A stretch of DNA of 64,000 nt, taken from assembly GCF_005144885.1 (NCBI RefSeq), contig NZ_CP039690.1, positions 5,407,001 to 5,471,000 of the forward strand, written 5' to 3'. Shown here one piece after another: positions 34,499 to 43,354 of this stretch. A program made the translations under genes and the position numbers. The number at the start of each line of letters is the position of its first letter. Positions within the stretch are counted from its first letter, which is position 1. A model generated the notes under the pieces. That model was not told where the DNA came from, did no database searches, and saw only the letters and a program-made list of their open reading frames with translations. Source of the stretch: Phreatobacter stygius (GTDB lineage: Bacteria > Pseudomonadota > Alphaproteobacteria > Rhizobiales > Phreatobacteraceae).

Positions 34499-35325
34499 TG
34501 CCGATCAAGACGGATGGTCAGGAGCGCCGCTCCATTGCGCTGGAATTCGAATTGCCGGGCACGCCCGATCAGGTCTGGCGGGCGATTGCCACAGGTCCCG
34601 GCATCTCCTCCTGGTTCGTGCCTTCCGAAGTCGAGGAGCGGCAAGGCGGAGCGGTTGCCTTTCATCTGGGACCCGGCCTGGAATCGACAGGTGAGGTGAC
34701 GGCCTTCGAGCCGCCCCGGTGCTTTGCTTATGTCGAGCCGGGCTGGAGCGAGACGGCGCCGCCGCTCGGCACCGAATTCGTCATCGAGGCGCGCGCCGGC
34801 GGCACCTGCGTGGTGCGTCTCGTCCACAGCCTGTTCACCACACAATCCGACTGGGATGATGAACTCGGCAGCATGGAGACCGGCTGGCCGCCCTTCTTCG
34901 AGGTGCTCAAGCTCTATCTCACGCATTTCGCCGGCCAACCCGGCACGTCGATTCGCCCGACCGGCCAGCATGCCGGCAGCGATGCCGAGGCCTGGGCCCT
35001 GCTGACCGGCAAGCTCAATCTCGCCGACGCGGCGCTCGGTCAGCGCCGCGCGGCGCCGGCCGAGACGGCACCGCCATTGGCCGGCACGGTCGAACGGATC
35101 AGCGAAGGCGGCAATCACCGGGAACTGACATTGCGGCTCGACCAGCCGGCGCCGGGCCTTGCCATGGTCGGCGCCTATAGCTGGGGCGGCATCACACGTG
35201 CCGCGGTCAGCCTCTACTTCTACGGTGACGACGCCCTGGCGGTCGCGGCGCGCCAAGAGCCGGTCTGGGACGACTGGATGGCGGAGCATTTCAAGACACC
35301 GCCGGCGGCGGGCAAAACGGGTTGA
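34498..35325 (+). CDS. SRPBCC (START/AHSA1-like) protein, second of a tandem pair
   Basis: The 275-residue protein is a paralogue of the preceding gene with nearly identical motifs: LPGTPDQVWRAIATGPGISSWF and the following SWFVPSEVEERQGG, then GGTCVVRLVHSLFTTQSDWDDE. Its ATG overlaps the previous stop as TGATG, so the two are coupled. The copies have diverged most in their C-terminal halves, suggesting a split in ligand or partner. Confidence 0.85.
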   Translation: MPIKTDGQERRSIALEFELPGTPDQVWRAIATGPGISSWFVPSEVEERQGGAVAFHLGPGLESTGEVTAFEPPRCFAYVEPGWSETAPPLGTEFVIEARAGGTCVVRLVHSLFTTQSDWDDELGSMETGWPPFFEVLKLYLTHFAGQPGTSIRPTGQHAGSDAEAWALLTGKLNLADAALGQRRAAPAETAPPLAGTVERISEGGNHRELTLRLDQPAPGLAMVGAYSWGGITRAAVSLYFYGDDALAVAARQEPVWDDWMAEHFKTPPAAGKTG

Positions 35326-35411
35326 GTGCGGAGATTTCCTCGCGCTGTCATTGTCTCCCGGCATCAGCGTGCTAGCTTCACGGCGGGGCAACGTGAAACT
35401 GGAGAACCCGT

Positions 35412-35831
35412 ATGAGTATTTTCAGCTCGATCCTGAACAAGATTCTGCCCGGCCGCGCTGAAGCGGCCGAGGCCCCGGCAGCGCCTGCCGCCGGTGGCGC
35501 GGCAAGTCCGGCGCCCGCCGCAGCGGGTGGAGCTGCTCCCGCGACGCCGGGGGCTCCGGCAGCACCCGGCGCGACCGTCGATGTCGCCGCGGTGCTCACC
35601 GATCTCGCCTCGAAAGCCTCCCAGCCGTTGAACTGGAAGACCTCGATCGTCGATCTGATGAAGCTGCTCAACCTCGACAGCAGCCTGTCGGCGCGCAAGG
35701 AGCTCGCCAAGGAGCTCAACTACACCGGCGACACCAATGATTCCGCCACGATGAATGTCTGGCTGCACAAGCAGGTCATGGTGAAGCTCGCCGCCAATGG
35801 CGGCAAGGTGCCGGACGATCTGAAGAACTGA
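35412..35831 (+). CDS. DUF3597 family protein
   Basis: The 139-residue protein starts MSIFSSILNKILPG, has a low-complexity Ala/Pro/Gly linker (about residues 15-54), and a C-terminal domain VDVAAVLTDLASKASQPLNWKTSIVDLMKLL and ARKELAKELNYTGD, the DUF3597 pattern (LysM-like context in some relatives). Function is unknown. A strong hairpin follows 13 bases after the stop. Confidence 0.9.
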   Translation: MSIFSSILNKILPGRAEAAEAPAAPAAGGAASPAPAAAGGAAPATPGAPAAPGATVDVAAVLTDLASKASQPLNWKTSIVDLMKLLNLDSSLSARKELAKELNYTGDTNDSATMNVWLHKQVMVKLAANGGKVPDDLKN

Positions 35832-35844
35832 ATCTGAGCCTGGA

Positions 35845-35885
35845 GAGGGCGTTCCTTCGTTGCATCGACGCGAAGGAACGCCCTC
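35845..35885. terminator. Strong hairpin after the DUF3597 gene
   Basis: GAGGGCGTTCCTTCG (35845-35859) pairs perfectly over 15 bp with CGAAGGAACGCCCTC (35871-35885) across an 11-base loop. There is no T-tract; the stem is long enough to act as a transcript end or mRNA stabiliser. A second, weaker GC-rich inverted repeat with CCCTC and GAGAGGG arms follows to about 35911. Confidence 0.65.
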
Positions 35886-36037
35886 ACCCCCGCGGCCTGC
35901 GGGCGAGAGGGCCGGCGAACGGCGCCCGCCGTCACTGGCCTTGCCGTCGCAGCGACAGGCCGGATTGTGCATCGGCGATGGCGACTCCGCCCTCTGACCC
36001 AACGAAGAGCAGATCCTTGGTCATGTGAGCAGCCGCG

Positions 36038-36649
36038 TCATGGGTGCTGGGCGGCAGCCGCAAGGCCCGCTTCGGTCGCGCTTTGCCCGCTGGCGATGGC
36101 CATGAGGCGCGCCTGCTGGCCGGTGCTCATCAGCCGGGCGGGAATCGCGAGCGGCGCGCCGGCATGGGGCCAGAGCAGGACCAGCCCGCCTTCGCGCGTC
36201 GCCGATCGGAACGCCGATGCGGCGTAGAAGCCCTGCGCATCGGGCCGCTGCAGGCTGATGCCGCGCGCGTCGACGGCCAGCGTAGTCCCGGCCCATTCCG
36301 CCCGGAAGTCCGCGCGCTCCGCCGCCCGCAAGCGCGCTGCCTGGCGCCGTGCGATGAGACCCGGGCTCGAGGCGCCGATCCAGAACGCGACGAAAGCGAG
36401 CGCCGCGATGATGGCGCCCTGGCCGCGCCGGCCGACGCCGAGCCACATTGCCAGGATCGCGGTGGCGAAGGCTACGATGCAACCCATGATGATGATGGCC
36501 CAGGGGTCCCACGGGTCACGCTTCAGCAGCGCCTGTTGCCGGCGCGCCATGACCGCCTCGACGGCGGCGAGTTCGTCGTCGGCATAATCGAGGTCGATCC
36601 GGAAGCGCGGCGTCGGTTCCGCCGGCGCGCCGTCAGGCTCTGTGCTCAA
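36038..36649 (-). CDS. Membrane protein of unknown function, YcxB-like layout
   Basis: The 203-residue protein has two adjacent membrane segments (PWAIIIMGCIVAFATAILAM and AIIAALAFVAFWIGASSPGL) followed by a soluble C-terminal domain (ISLQRPDAQGFYAASAFRSA, LLWPHAGAPLAIPARL) reminiscent of the YcxB-like C-terminal domain. The acidic N terminus contains IDLDYADDELAAVEAV. I would not assign a role. It stands alone on the minus strand. Confidence 0.65.
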   Translation of the reverse strand: MSTEPDGAPAEPTPRFRIDLDYADDELAAVEAVMARRQQALLKRDPWDPWAIIIMGCIVAFATAILAMWLGVGRRGQGAIIAALAFVAFWIGASSPGLIARRQAARLRAAERADFRAEWAGTTLAVDARGISLQRPDAQGFYAASAFRSATREGGLVLLWPHAGAPLAIPARLMSTGQQARLMAIASGQSATEAGLAAAAQHP

Positions 36650-36857
36650 GGCGCGTCTCTCGAAAATGGCATGGCGCGTGCGTCACCCTGGCGGACCGGT
36701 CCGGCGAGCGCGCATTCACCTCCAGCATCATGGTTTCATCGCGGCGGCCGTGCGGCCTGCCGCTTCGAAGTGTCACGAAGAGCGATGCGAACGCCCCAGA
36801 CCGACACACGCGGGTGCTTGAAGCACGGCTTGTCCCAGCCGCGCCCGCGATCCGCTG
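36650..36857. other. Non-coding stretch before the MFS remnant
   Basis: No convincing gene or regulatory palindrome is visible. The DNA probably includes decayed sequence of the transporter gene whose C-terminal half follows. Confidence 0.3.
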
Positions 36858-37376
36858 ATGCCGCTTCGGCTGTTTGGCAGTCGCAGCCTCGCCGCCGGCA
36901 TGACCATCACCTTCATCTCTATGGGCACCTTCGGCGCGCTGCCCTATTTCCTCACCGTGCTGTTCCGCAAGGTCCACGGCTTCTCGGCCTACCAGACCGG
37001 GCTCGCCTTCCTGGTGCCGTCGCTGGCGATCACCGCCGGCACCCAGATCGGCGAGCGGCTGGCGACCCGGGCCTCGGTGCGCGCCACCTTGCTCGCCGGC
37101 ATGACGGTTGGTGCTTTCGGCACGGCTGCCATGGTCGCCGGCGCCGGCCTCGACAGCGGCTACGCGGTCGTCGTGCCCGGCCTCATCGTCTCCGGCATCG
37201 GCCAGGGCATCACCTGGACGGCGATGTGGATCGCCGCGGCCTCGGGTGTTGCCCATGACGAGCAGGGCGTCGCCTCCGGCATGGCCTCGACAACCTTGAA
37301 TGTCGGCAATGCCATTGGCCTCGCCATTCTGGTGGCGCTGACCTTGCCGAGGGGCAGGGCCGGGCAGGACAGCTGA
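36858..37376 (+). pseudogene. Fragment of a DHA2-type MFS transporter (C-terminal half)
   Basis: The 172-residue frame encodes about four to five membrane helices: LRLFGSRSLAAGMTITFISM, PYFLTVLFRKVHGFSAYQTG, LVPSLAITAGTQIGERLATR and GVASGMASTTLNVGNAIGLA. These match the second half of a 14-helix drug/proton antiporter of roughly 470 residues. The whole first half is absent and the C terminus ends early after LVALTLPRG. It is best read as a remnant, though an expressed half-protein cannot be excluded. Confidence 0.75.
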
Positions 37377-37391
37377 CGTCCAGGCGTGTGG

Positions 37392-38009
37392 CTAAACCGG
37401 CAGCCGCGCCGCCTTGCTGATCGGGATCGGCCGGGCGAGGCGGTCGGCCGGCTCGGCGCGGGTCGCATGGATGCGGCGGACGACATCCATGCCCTCGACC
37501 ACCTTGCCGAAAGCCGCAAAGCCTTGTCCGTCCGGATGCCGGCCGCCGCCGAAATCGAGCGAAGGCTGGTCGCCGACGCAGATGAAGAAGGCGGCGCTCG
37601 CCGTGCCGGTGGCGAGCCGTGCCATGGACAGCGTGCCGTCCAGGTGCTTCAGCCCGATGACATCGGTGGTCTCGTGCGCGATGCGTGGCAAAGGTGGCTC
37701 CTGGCCTTCGGCGCCGCGCCAGCCGAACTGGATCACCTCGATCTTGTGCTGCGTGCTGGCCGGCTGATTGGCCATGGTCACGATGCGATAGACCGACTGG
37801 CCGTCGAGCAGGCCCTTGTCGACATAGGCGAGGAAATTGTTGGCCGAGGTCGGCGCGCGATCGGGATAGACCTCGACGACGAAGTCGCCGAGCTCGGTCG
37901 TGACCTTCACCCGCGGCGGCCGGGCCTGCGCGCCCACCGGCCCTCCGAAGGAGACCGCGCCGACGGCCAGCGCCGCCGGCAGGATGGCGTTCAGCAGGCG
38001 GCGGCGCAT
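37392..38009 (-). CDS. Cyclophilin-type peptidyl-prolyl cis-trans isomerase, periplasmic
   Basis: The 205-residue protein has a signal peptide (MRRRLLNAILPAALAVGAVS) and then a cyclophilin domain: VKVTTELGDFVVEVYPDRAPTSANNF, GQSVYRIVTM, TGTASAAFFICVGDQPSLD and GFAAFGKVVEGMDVV. Some active-site positions differ from the standard FHRV and QFFI patterns (here YRIV and AFFI), so activity may be weak. The Met at 38009 starts the signal peptide; in-frame Mets up to 38075 are less likely. Confidence 0.85.
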   Translation of the reverse strand: MRRRLLNAILPAALAVGAVSFGGPVGAQARPPRVKVTTELGDFVVEVYPDRAPTSANNFLAYVDKGLLDGQSVYRIVTMANQPASTQHKIEVIQFGWRGAEGQEPPLPRIAHETTDVIGLKHLDGTLSMARLATGTASAAFFICVGDQPSLDFGGGRHPDGQGFAAFGKVVEGMDVVRRIHATRAEPADRLARPIPISKAARLPV

Positions 38010-38069
38010 GATCGAAATGCCTCGTCGTGGGTGCCGGTCGGTCATCAACCCTGATCCTTGCCCGTGCAT

Positions 38070-38093
38070 GGCCATGGTCGGCTGACCATGGCC
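38070..38093. terminator. Hairpin after the Bug/TctC gene
   Basis: GGCCATGGTC-GGCT-GACCATGGCC is a perfect 10-bp stem with a 4-base loop, 84 bases past the stop of the binding-protein gene on the minus strand and before the cyclophilin start. It lacks a T-tract. Likely a transcript end. Confidence 0.5.
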
Positions 38094-38177
38094 GGCGCGA
38101 TCATCGGGGAATGGCGGGCGGCCGGCAATGTCGAAACGATCCTGTCTGGTCCGGCGCCACCGGGCCTTGCCTGCCGT

Positions 38178-39155
38178 TCACTCGACCCGGATGCCGGCCG
38201 AGCGGATCAGGTCGGTCAGCCGGTCGACCTCCGCCGCGATCAGCCTGCGCAGCGGCTCGGGTCCGCGATCCTCCGCGCCGGGCGCTTCGGCCGCCAGTTC
38301 CGCGAAAGTCTTCTGCACCTCGGGGCTGGCAAGTGCTGCCTCCAGCGCTTGCGCCAGCCTGGCGACCACGGCCGGCGGCGTGTCCTTCGGTGCGGCGATG
38401 GCGTTCCACACCGTCAGGTCGAAGGCCGGCAGGCCGGCTTCCGCGAAGGTCGGCACGTCCGGGATCTGCGGCAGCCGGGCCTTGCTCGACACCGCCAGCG
38501 CCCGGGCATTGCCGCCCTGATGGGCCGGGATCATGGTGACGGTCTGGTCGACGACGCCGTCGACGAAGCCGGCGATCAGGTCGGCGATGGCCGGTCCGGC
38601 GCCGCGATAGGGCACCATGGTGGCGCGCGTCTCGGTCAGTTGCAGGAGCCTTGCTGCCGCCAGATGGCCGGTCGAGCCCGGGCCGGCCTGGCCGATCGAC
38701 AGCGGATTGTCCTGGTTCTTCAGCCGTTCGATGAAGCCCTTGAGGTCGCGAATGCCGCTCTTGTTGCTGGCCGACAGCACCATGGGCACCCGGGCGACCA
38801 CGCCGATCGGCGCCAGGTCCTTGCGTGGATCGAAGGCGAGATTGGGATAGAGCGGCACGTTCGCCGCGAGCGAGCCCATATTGCCGAAGGACAGCACATA
38901 GCCGTCGGCGGTCGCCCGGACGACGCGCAACGTGCCCGTGGTGGCACCCGCGCCGCCGGCATTTTCCACGATGACGCTCTGGCCGAGCGTCGTGGTCATG
39001 GCTTTCGCGATGATGCGCGCCAGCACGTCGGTGGTGCCGCCGGCGGCATAAGGCACGATGAAGGTCACCGGCCGGCTGGGGAAAGTCTGCGCGGCCGCGG
39101 AGGTGGCCAGTCCCGCGACGCAAGCCGCAGCCAGAACGAGCTGTCTGATCATCAT
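38178..39155 (-). CDS. Bug/TctC family tripartite tricarboxylate transporter substrate-binding protein
   Basis: The 325-residue protein has a signal peptide (MMIRQLVLAAACVAGLATSA) followed by FPSRPVTFIVPYAAGGTTDVLARI, the unmistakable start of Bug proteins, and LPQIPDVPTFAEAGLPAFDLTVWNA. These periplasmic proteins bind carboxylates. AGGGGAAACC precedes the ATG. No TctA/TctB membrane genes adjoin, which is common for Bug proteins. It diverges from the ABC-transporter operon, and the gap holds a GntR-like site. Confidence 0.92.
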   Translation of the reverse strand: MMIRQLVLAAACVAGLATSAAAQTFPSRPVTFIVPYAAGGTTDVLARIIAKAMTTTLGQSVIVENAGGAGATTGTLRVVRATADGYVLSFGNMGSLAANVPLYPNLAFDPRKDLAPIGVVARVPMVLSASNKSGIRDLKGFIERLKNQDNPLSIGQAGPGSTGHLAAARLLQLTETRATMVPYRGAGPAIADLIAGFVDGVVDQTVTMIPAHQGGNARALAVSSKARLPQIPDVPTFAEAGLPAFDLTVWNAIAAPKDTPPAVVARLAQALEAALASPEVQKTFAELAAEAPGAEDRGPEPLRRLIAAEVDRLTDLIRSAGIRVE

Positions 39156-39267
39156 GGTTTCCCCTGGGACTTTCCCGGTGTCGCGCCGCGCCTTGCGCGG
39201 TTTTGTTGGTCGGCCGGGCCTTGATGCCGGCGATCGGCGGCCCGTTCGCGGTGGATATTTGTTCCTA

Positions 39268-39285
39268 TCAGACAATCTGTCAATC
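39268..39285. promoter_or_regulatory. GntR-type operator, copy A
   Basis: TCAGACAATCTGTCAATC lies in the 256-bp gap between the divergent Bug gene and the ABC-transporter operon. It contains the inverted pair GACA..TGTC and is identical over 17 bases to the copy at 47698-47714 and close to the one at 48489-48505, in front of the GntR gene itself. Confidence 0.7.
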
Positions 39286-39411
39286 TGCTTGACACCGTGG
39301 CGGAGGCCGCCTTACTCCTGGGCCGGCAACAGGCCCGCCGGACGAACCGGCGTGTCGCATTCGCAAAACCGCGGCGTTTCGATCGCGGGCTCATCTGAAC
39401 GGGAGGATTGA

Positions 39412-40638
39412 ATGACCGATCGCAAGACGTTCGCCGGCGCCGTCAGCCGGCGCTCCGCGCTGAAGCTTGGCCTCGCGTCCGGCCTCGCCATGCCCTTGGT
39501 GCAGCACCGCGCCGAGGCTCAAGGCCGCACCGTCAATGTCGGTGTCGTGCTGCCGCTGTCGGGTGCCAACGCCCAGTTCGGCATCAATTCGCGCAACGGC
39601 ATTCAGCTGGTCGCCGATGAGATCAACGCGGCCGGCGGCATCAAGGGCCTCGGCGGCGCCAGGCTCAACCTGGTCATCGCCGATTCCACCTCGACCCCGA
39701 CCACCGCCGCCAATGTCGCGCAGCGGCTGGTCACCCAGAACGACGTGGTCGCCATTCTCGGCGCCTTCGCCTCGTCGCTGACGATCGCCATTTCGGAAGT
39801 GACCGAGCGGCGCGGCGTGCCGCTGCTGACCATGTCGTTTTCCGACCAGATCACCGGCAGGGGCTTCGAGAACATCTTCCAGGTGGTCGCCAAGGCTTCC
39901 GTCATCGGCAAGGCCCAGTTCGACGGCACGCTGGCGGTCGCCCAAGCCGCCGGCCAGAAGCTCGAGCGCGTCGCCATCATGTATGAGGACACGGCCTATG
40001 GCACCTCGCAGGCGACCGGCCTGCGCGACGGCGCCAAGGCGGCCGGCGTCCAGATCGTCATGGACGATGCCTATCCGTTGGGGATCACCGACGTCACCCC
40101 GCTGATCAACAAGCTGCGGGCCTCGGGCGCCCAGGCGGTGTTCCCGGTCTCCTATCTCAATGACAGCCTGCAGATCATCCGCTCGATGCGCCAGCAGCGC
40201 ATCGACATCCCCGCCATCGGCGGCGCCGCCGGCTATGTCATCCCGGATTTCGAGAAGGGCCTCGGCGAACATGCCGAAGGTGTCTTGTCGATCTCGCCGG
40301 CCAATTACGATCTCGCGCCCGACCTGACCGAGCGGTTCCGCAAGCGCTTCGGATATTTCATGGTGCACGAGGCGCTGGAACATGCGGTTTGCCTCGACGT
40401 GCTGGTCCAGGCGATCGAGCAGGCGAAATCCACCCAGGCCGATGCCCTGCGCAAGGCGCTGCACGACACCCGTTTCGAGGGCGGCTGGGCCAAGGCGATG
40501 ACCGGCGGCGCGGTCAAGTTCGACAAGTCCGGCCTCAACACGCTTTCCGTGCCGGTCATGGTGCAGTGGCGCAACAAGGAGCTGGTCACCGTCTGGCCCT
40601 CCGACGTCGCCCGGACCAAGGCGGTCTGGAAGGTCTGA
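39412..40638 (+). CDS. Branched-chain-type ABC transporter substrate-binding protein, Tat-exported
   Basis: The 408-residue protein has a twin-arginine signal SRRSALKLGLASGLAMPL and then VNVGVVLPLSGANAQFGINSRNGIQLVADEINAAGGI, the Peripla_BP_6 (LivK-like) signature. It heads an operon encoding two permeases and two ATPases. The family binds amino acids but also aromatic acids, amides and urea; the downstream catabolic genes argue for a carboxylic or aromatic acid. GGGAGGA precedes the ATG. Confidence 0.92.
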   Translation: MTDRKTFAGAVSRRSALKLGLASGLAMPLVQHRAEAQGRTVNVGVVLPLSGANAQFGINSRNGIQLVADEINAAGGIKGLGGARLNLVIADSTSTPTTAANVAQRLVTQNDVVAILGAFASSLTIAISEVTERRGVPLLTMSFSDQITGRGFENIFQVVAKASVIGKAQFDGTLAVAQAAGQKLERVAIMYEDTAYGTSQATGLRDGAKAAGVQIVMDDAYPLGITDVTPLINKLRASGAQAVFPVSYLNDSLQIIRSMRQQRIDIPAIGGAAGYVIPDFEKGLGEHAEGVLSISPANYDLAPDLTERFRKRFGYFMVHEALEHAVCLDVLVQAIEQAKSTQADALRKALHDTRFEGGWAKAMTGGAVKFDKSGLNTLSVPVMVQWRNKELVTVWPSDVARTKAVWKV

Positions 40639-40646
40639 GCCCGATC

Positions 40647-40804
40647 ATGCACGACTATGGACGGAGACCGGCATGGCGCTGATCCAGGCCATCCTCGACG
40701 GGCTGATGATCGCAAGCCTTAAGACGCCGCCGATACTTATGCACGACTATGGACGGAGACCGGCATGGCGCTGATCCAGGCCATCCTCGACGGGCTGATG
40801 ATCG
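40647..40804. repeat. 66-bp direct repeat at the LivH start
   Basis: Bases 40647-40712 and 40739-40804 are identical over 66 bp (from ATGCACGACTATGGACGG to GGGCTGATGATCG), separated by 26 bp of unrelated sequence. The first copy contains the same ribosome site and start as the permease gene and opens a 33-codon frame that stops exactly at the second start. This is a small duplication of the gene's 5' end with a filler insertion. Confidence 0.95.
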
Positions 40805-41625
40805 GCGGTGTTTATGCCGTCATCTCCATTGGCCTCACCCTGGTGTTCGGCGTCATGGGCATCGTCAACTTCGCCCAGGCCGAATTCCTCATGCTCGGCA
40901 TGTTCGTGGCCTATTACGCCTGGGCGTGGCTGGGGCTCGATCCGCTGCTGGCCGCGCCGCTCGCCTTCGTGGTGGTGTTCATTCTTGGCGCCGCCATGCA
41001 GCGCCTGTTGATCCGGCGGGTGCTGAAGGCGCCCGACGTGGCGCAGATCTTCCTGACCGTCGGCCTGTTGATCGTGCTGGAAAACGCCGCGCTTTTGATG
41101 TTCGGCTCGGGCTTCCGCTCGGTCTCGACGCCTTACCAGACCGCGTCGCTCAAGATCGGCCAGCTGTTCATCAGCGTGCCCTATCTCCTGGCCTTCGTGA
41201 TGTCGGTCGCCTCGGGCCTCGCGCTCTGGCTGTTCATGCGGGCGAGCTGGTTCGGCAAGGCCATGCGCGCCACCGCCCAGGATCCGATGGCCGCGCGCCT
41301 CATGGGCATCGATGCCGACCGCATGCATATGCTCGCCTTCGGCCTCGGTGTCGGGCTCACCGCCTTCGGTGGCGCCGTGATCCTGCCTTATCTGACCGCT
41401 TCGCCGACGGTTGGCGGCCAGTTCGTCGTGCTGATGTTCACCGTGGTGGTGCTGGGCGGCCTCGGCTCGGTCGCCGGTGCCGTCGCCGGTGGCCTCGCGG
41501 TCGGCATCATCCAGTCGGTCTCGGCGCTCGCCTTCCCGATCCAGCTGCAGAACCTCGTGCTCTTCGTGGTGTTCATCGGCGTGTTGGCGTTCCGGCCCGA
41601 AGGCCTGCTCGGAGGCTCCAAATGA
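40765..41625 (+). CDS. Branched-chain-type ABC transporter permease (LivH-like)
   Basis: The 286-residue protein has eight or so membrane helices and LivH motifs: LDGLMIGGVYAVISIGLTLVFGVMGIVNFAQAEFLMLG, RATAQDPMAARLMGIDADR and VLGGLGSVAGAVAGG. The start is the second of two duplicated ATGs, because only this frame is open through the gene. It overlaps the LivM-like gene by 4 bases. Confidence 0.93.
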   Translation: MALIQAILDGLMIGGVYAVISIGLTLVFGVMGIVNFAQAEFLMLGMFVAYYAWAWLGLDPLLAAPLAFVVVFILGAAMQRLLIRRVLKAPDVAQIFLTVGLLIVLENAALLMFGSGFRSVSTPYQTASLKIGQLFISVPYLLAFVMSVASGLALWLFMRASWFGKAMRATAQDPMAARLMGIDADRMHMLAFGLGVGLTAFGGAVILPYLTASPTVGGQFVVLMFTVVVLGGLGSVAGAVAGGLAVGIIQSVSALAFPIQLQNLVLFVVFIGVLAFRPEGLLGGSK

Positions 41626-42623
41626 TCCGGAGCGTCTCTTCGAGCGTCTCCTGGCCGCGGCTGGCGCTGATCGCCGCCGTGCTGGCCTTCGCCATCGTCC
41701 TGCCGCTGGGGCTCGACCCGCGCGGTTATGCCATCCGCATTCTTTGCCTGGCGCTCTTGTTCGGCGCCATGGCCCAGGCCTGGAACATTGTCGGCGGCCT
41801 CGCCAACCAGATGTCGCTCGGCCACGCCGCCTTTTTCGGTATCGGCGCCTATACCTCGACGCTCCTGCTGGTCCATGTCGGCCTGTCGCCCTGGCTCGGC
41901 CTGATCGCCGGCAGCTTGCTCGGCGGCGTCGCGGCTTTCGCCATCAGCCTGCCGACCATGCGCCTGAAGGGCCATTATTTCGCGCTGGCGACGCTCGCCT
42001 TCGGCGAGGTCATGCGGGTCATCGGCAATAGCTGGGGCGGGCTGACCGGCGGTCCCGTGGGCATTTCCGTGCCGTTCTCCCAGCCGAGCCTCGCCATGTT
42101 CCAGTTCAAGGAAACGCGGCCCTATTACTGGATCATGCTGGCGGCGCTGGTGCTGGTGACGCTGGTCTTCGTCGCCATCCAGCGGAGCCGGCTCGGCTAC
42201 CGGCTGCGCGCCATCAAGGAAAATGTCGACGCGGCCGAGGTCATCGGCGTCGACACGACACGCACCAAGATCATCGCCGCGGTCATCTCGGGCGCGCTGA
42301 CGGCCGCGCTCGGCACCTTCTATGCCCAGTTCCAGTATTTCTTCGACCCGGACACGGTGTTCGGCGTCGCCTCGGTCTCGGTGCGCATCGCCATGATCGC
42401 CATTGTCGGCGGCATCGGCACCTGGATCGGGCCGATCCTCGGCGCGCTCTTCATCATCCCGATGGAAGAACTGGCCAACCAGGTGTTCTCAGCCGAAGCC
42501 GCCGGCCTGTCGCAACTGGTCTTCGGCGCATTGCTGGTGGTGGTCATTCTGGTCGAGCCGCGCGGCTTCGTTGCCATGGGCAGCCGTCTCAAGCGCCGCT
42601 TCGCGGGGAGGGCGTCGTCATGA
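41622..42623 (+). CDS. Branched-chain-type ABC transporter permease (LivM-like)
   Basis: The 333-residue protein reads AQAWNIVGGLANQMSLGHAAFFGIGAYTS, LPTMRLKGHYFALATLAFGEVMRVI and LGYRLRAIKENVDAAEVIGVDTTRTK, all LivM hallmarks. It pairs with the LivH-like protein to form the membrane channel. ATGA overlaps join it to both neighbours. Confidence 0.93.
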   Translation: MIRSVSSSVSWPRLALIAAVLAFAIVLPLGLDPRGYAIRILCLALLFGAMAQAWNIVGGLANQMSLGHAAFFGIGAYTSTLLLVHVGLSPWLGLIAGSLLGGVAAFAISLPTMRLKGHYFALATLAFGEVMRVIGNSWGGLTGGPVGISVPFSQPSLAMFQFKETRPYYWIMLAALVLVTLVFVAIQRSRLGYRLRAIKENVDAAEVIGVDTTRTKIIAAVISGALTAALGTFYAQFQYFFDPDTVFGVASVSVRIAMIAIVGGIGTWIGPILGALFIIPMEELANQVFSAEAAGLSQLVFGALLVVVILVEPRGFVAMGSRLKRRFAGRASS

Positions 42624-43354
42624 CCGCACCGCTCCTCGAAATCTCCGGCGTCACCAAGCGCTTCGGTGGGCTCACCGCGCTGTCCGACGTGTCCTTCTCC
42701 ATCCGCCAGGGCGAGATCGTCGGGCTGATCGGTCCGAACGGCGCCGGCAAGACCACGCTGTTCTCCAACCTGGTCGGTCTGCATCGCCCGACCGCCGGTT
42801 CGATCCGGCTCGACGGCACGGAAATGGTCGGCCTGAAGCCGCACCGGATCGCTGCCGCCGGCATGGTCAAGACCTTCCAGAACATTGCGCTGTTCCTGGA
42901 TTCCTCCGTGCTCGACAATGTGCTGACCGGCGGCCTGATGCGTCATTCGGTCGAGGAGGCCCGGGCGCTCGCCCGCCGCTGCCTCGACCAGGTCGGCATT
43001 GGCGCCATCGCGGCCAAGCTCGCCCGCGACCTGTCCTTTCCGGAACGCGCCCGCGTCGAGGTTGCCCGCGCGCTCTGCACCGAGCCGCGCATCCTGCTGC
43101 TCGACGAGGCCATGGCGGCGTTGAACCATGTCGAGATGGACGAGTTCCTGGCGCTGTTGCGCCGGCTCAGCGCCGACGGCCTGACGCTGGTTGTCGTCGA
43201 GCATCACATGCGGGCGATCATGTCGCTGTGCCAGCGCATCGTGGTGCTGAATTTTGGCCAGTTGATCGCCACCGGCACGCCGGCCGAGGTCTCGCGCGAC
43301 CCCGAGGTGGTCAAGGCCTATCTCGGCCGCTCCGCCGGCGAGGAGGTGAAATGA
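42620..43354 (+). CDS. Branched-chain-type ABC transporter ATPase (LivG-like)
   Basis: The 244-residue protein has Walker A GPNGAGKTT, Q-loop TFQNIALF, Walker B ILLLDEAMAALN and H-loop VEHHM. The ABC signature is degenerate: DLSFPERARVEVARAL in place of LSxGxxR. The missing SGGQ core may weaken one of the two composite ATP sites, a recognised asymmetry in ABC transporters, but needs checking. The operon position is standard. Confidence 0.9.
   Translation: MTAPLLEISGVTKRFGGLTALSDVSFSIRQGEIVGLIGPNGAGKTTLFSNLVGLHRPTAGSIRLDGTEMVGLKPHRIAAAGMVKTFQNIALFLDSSVLDNVLTGGLMRHSVEEARALARRCLDQVGIGAIAAKLARDLSFPERARVEVARALCTEPRILLLDEAMAALNHVEMDEFLALLRRLSADGLTLVVVEHHMRAIMSLCQRIVVLNFGQLIATGTPAEVSRDPEVVKAYLGRSAGEEVK

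Noticed and set aside
40671-40772. A separate 33-codon gene before livH
   Set aside because: It arises from the duplicated livH start plus filler, with no independent features.
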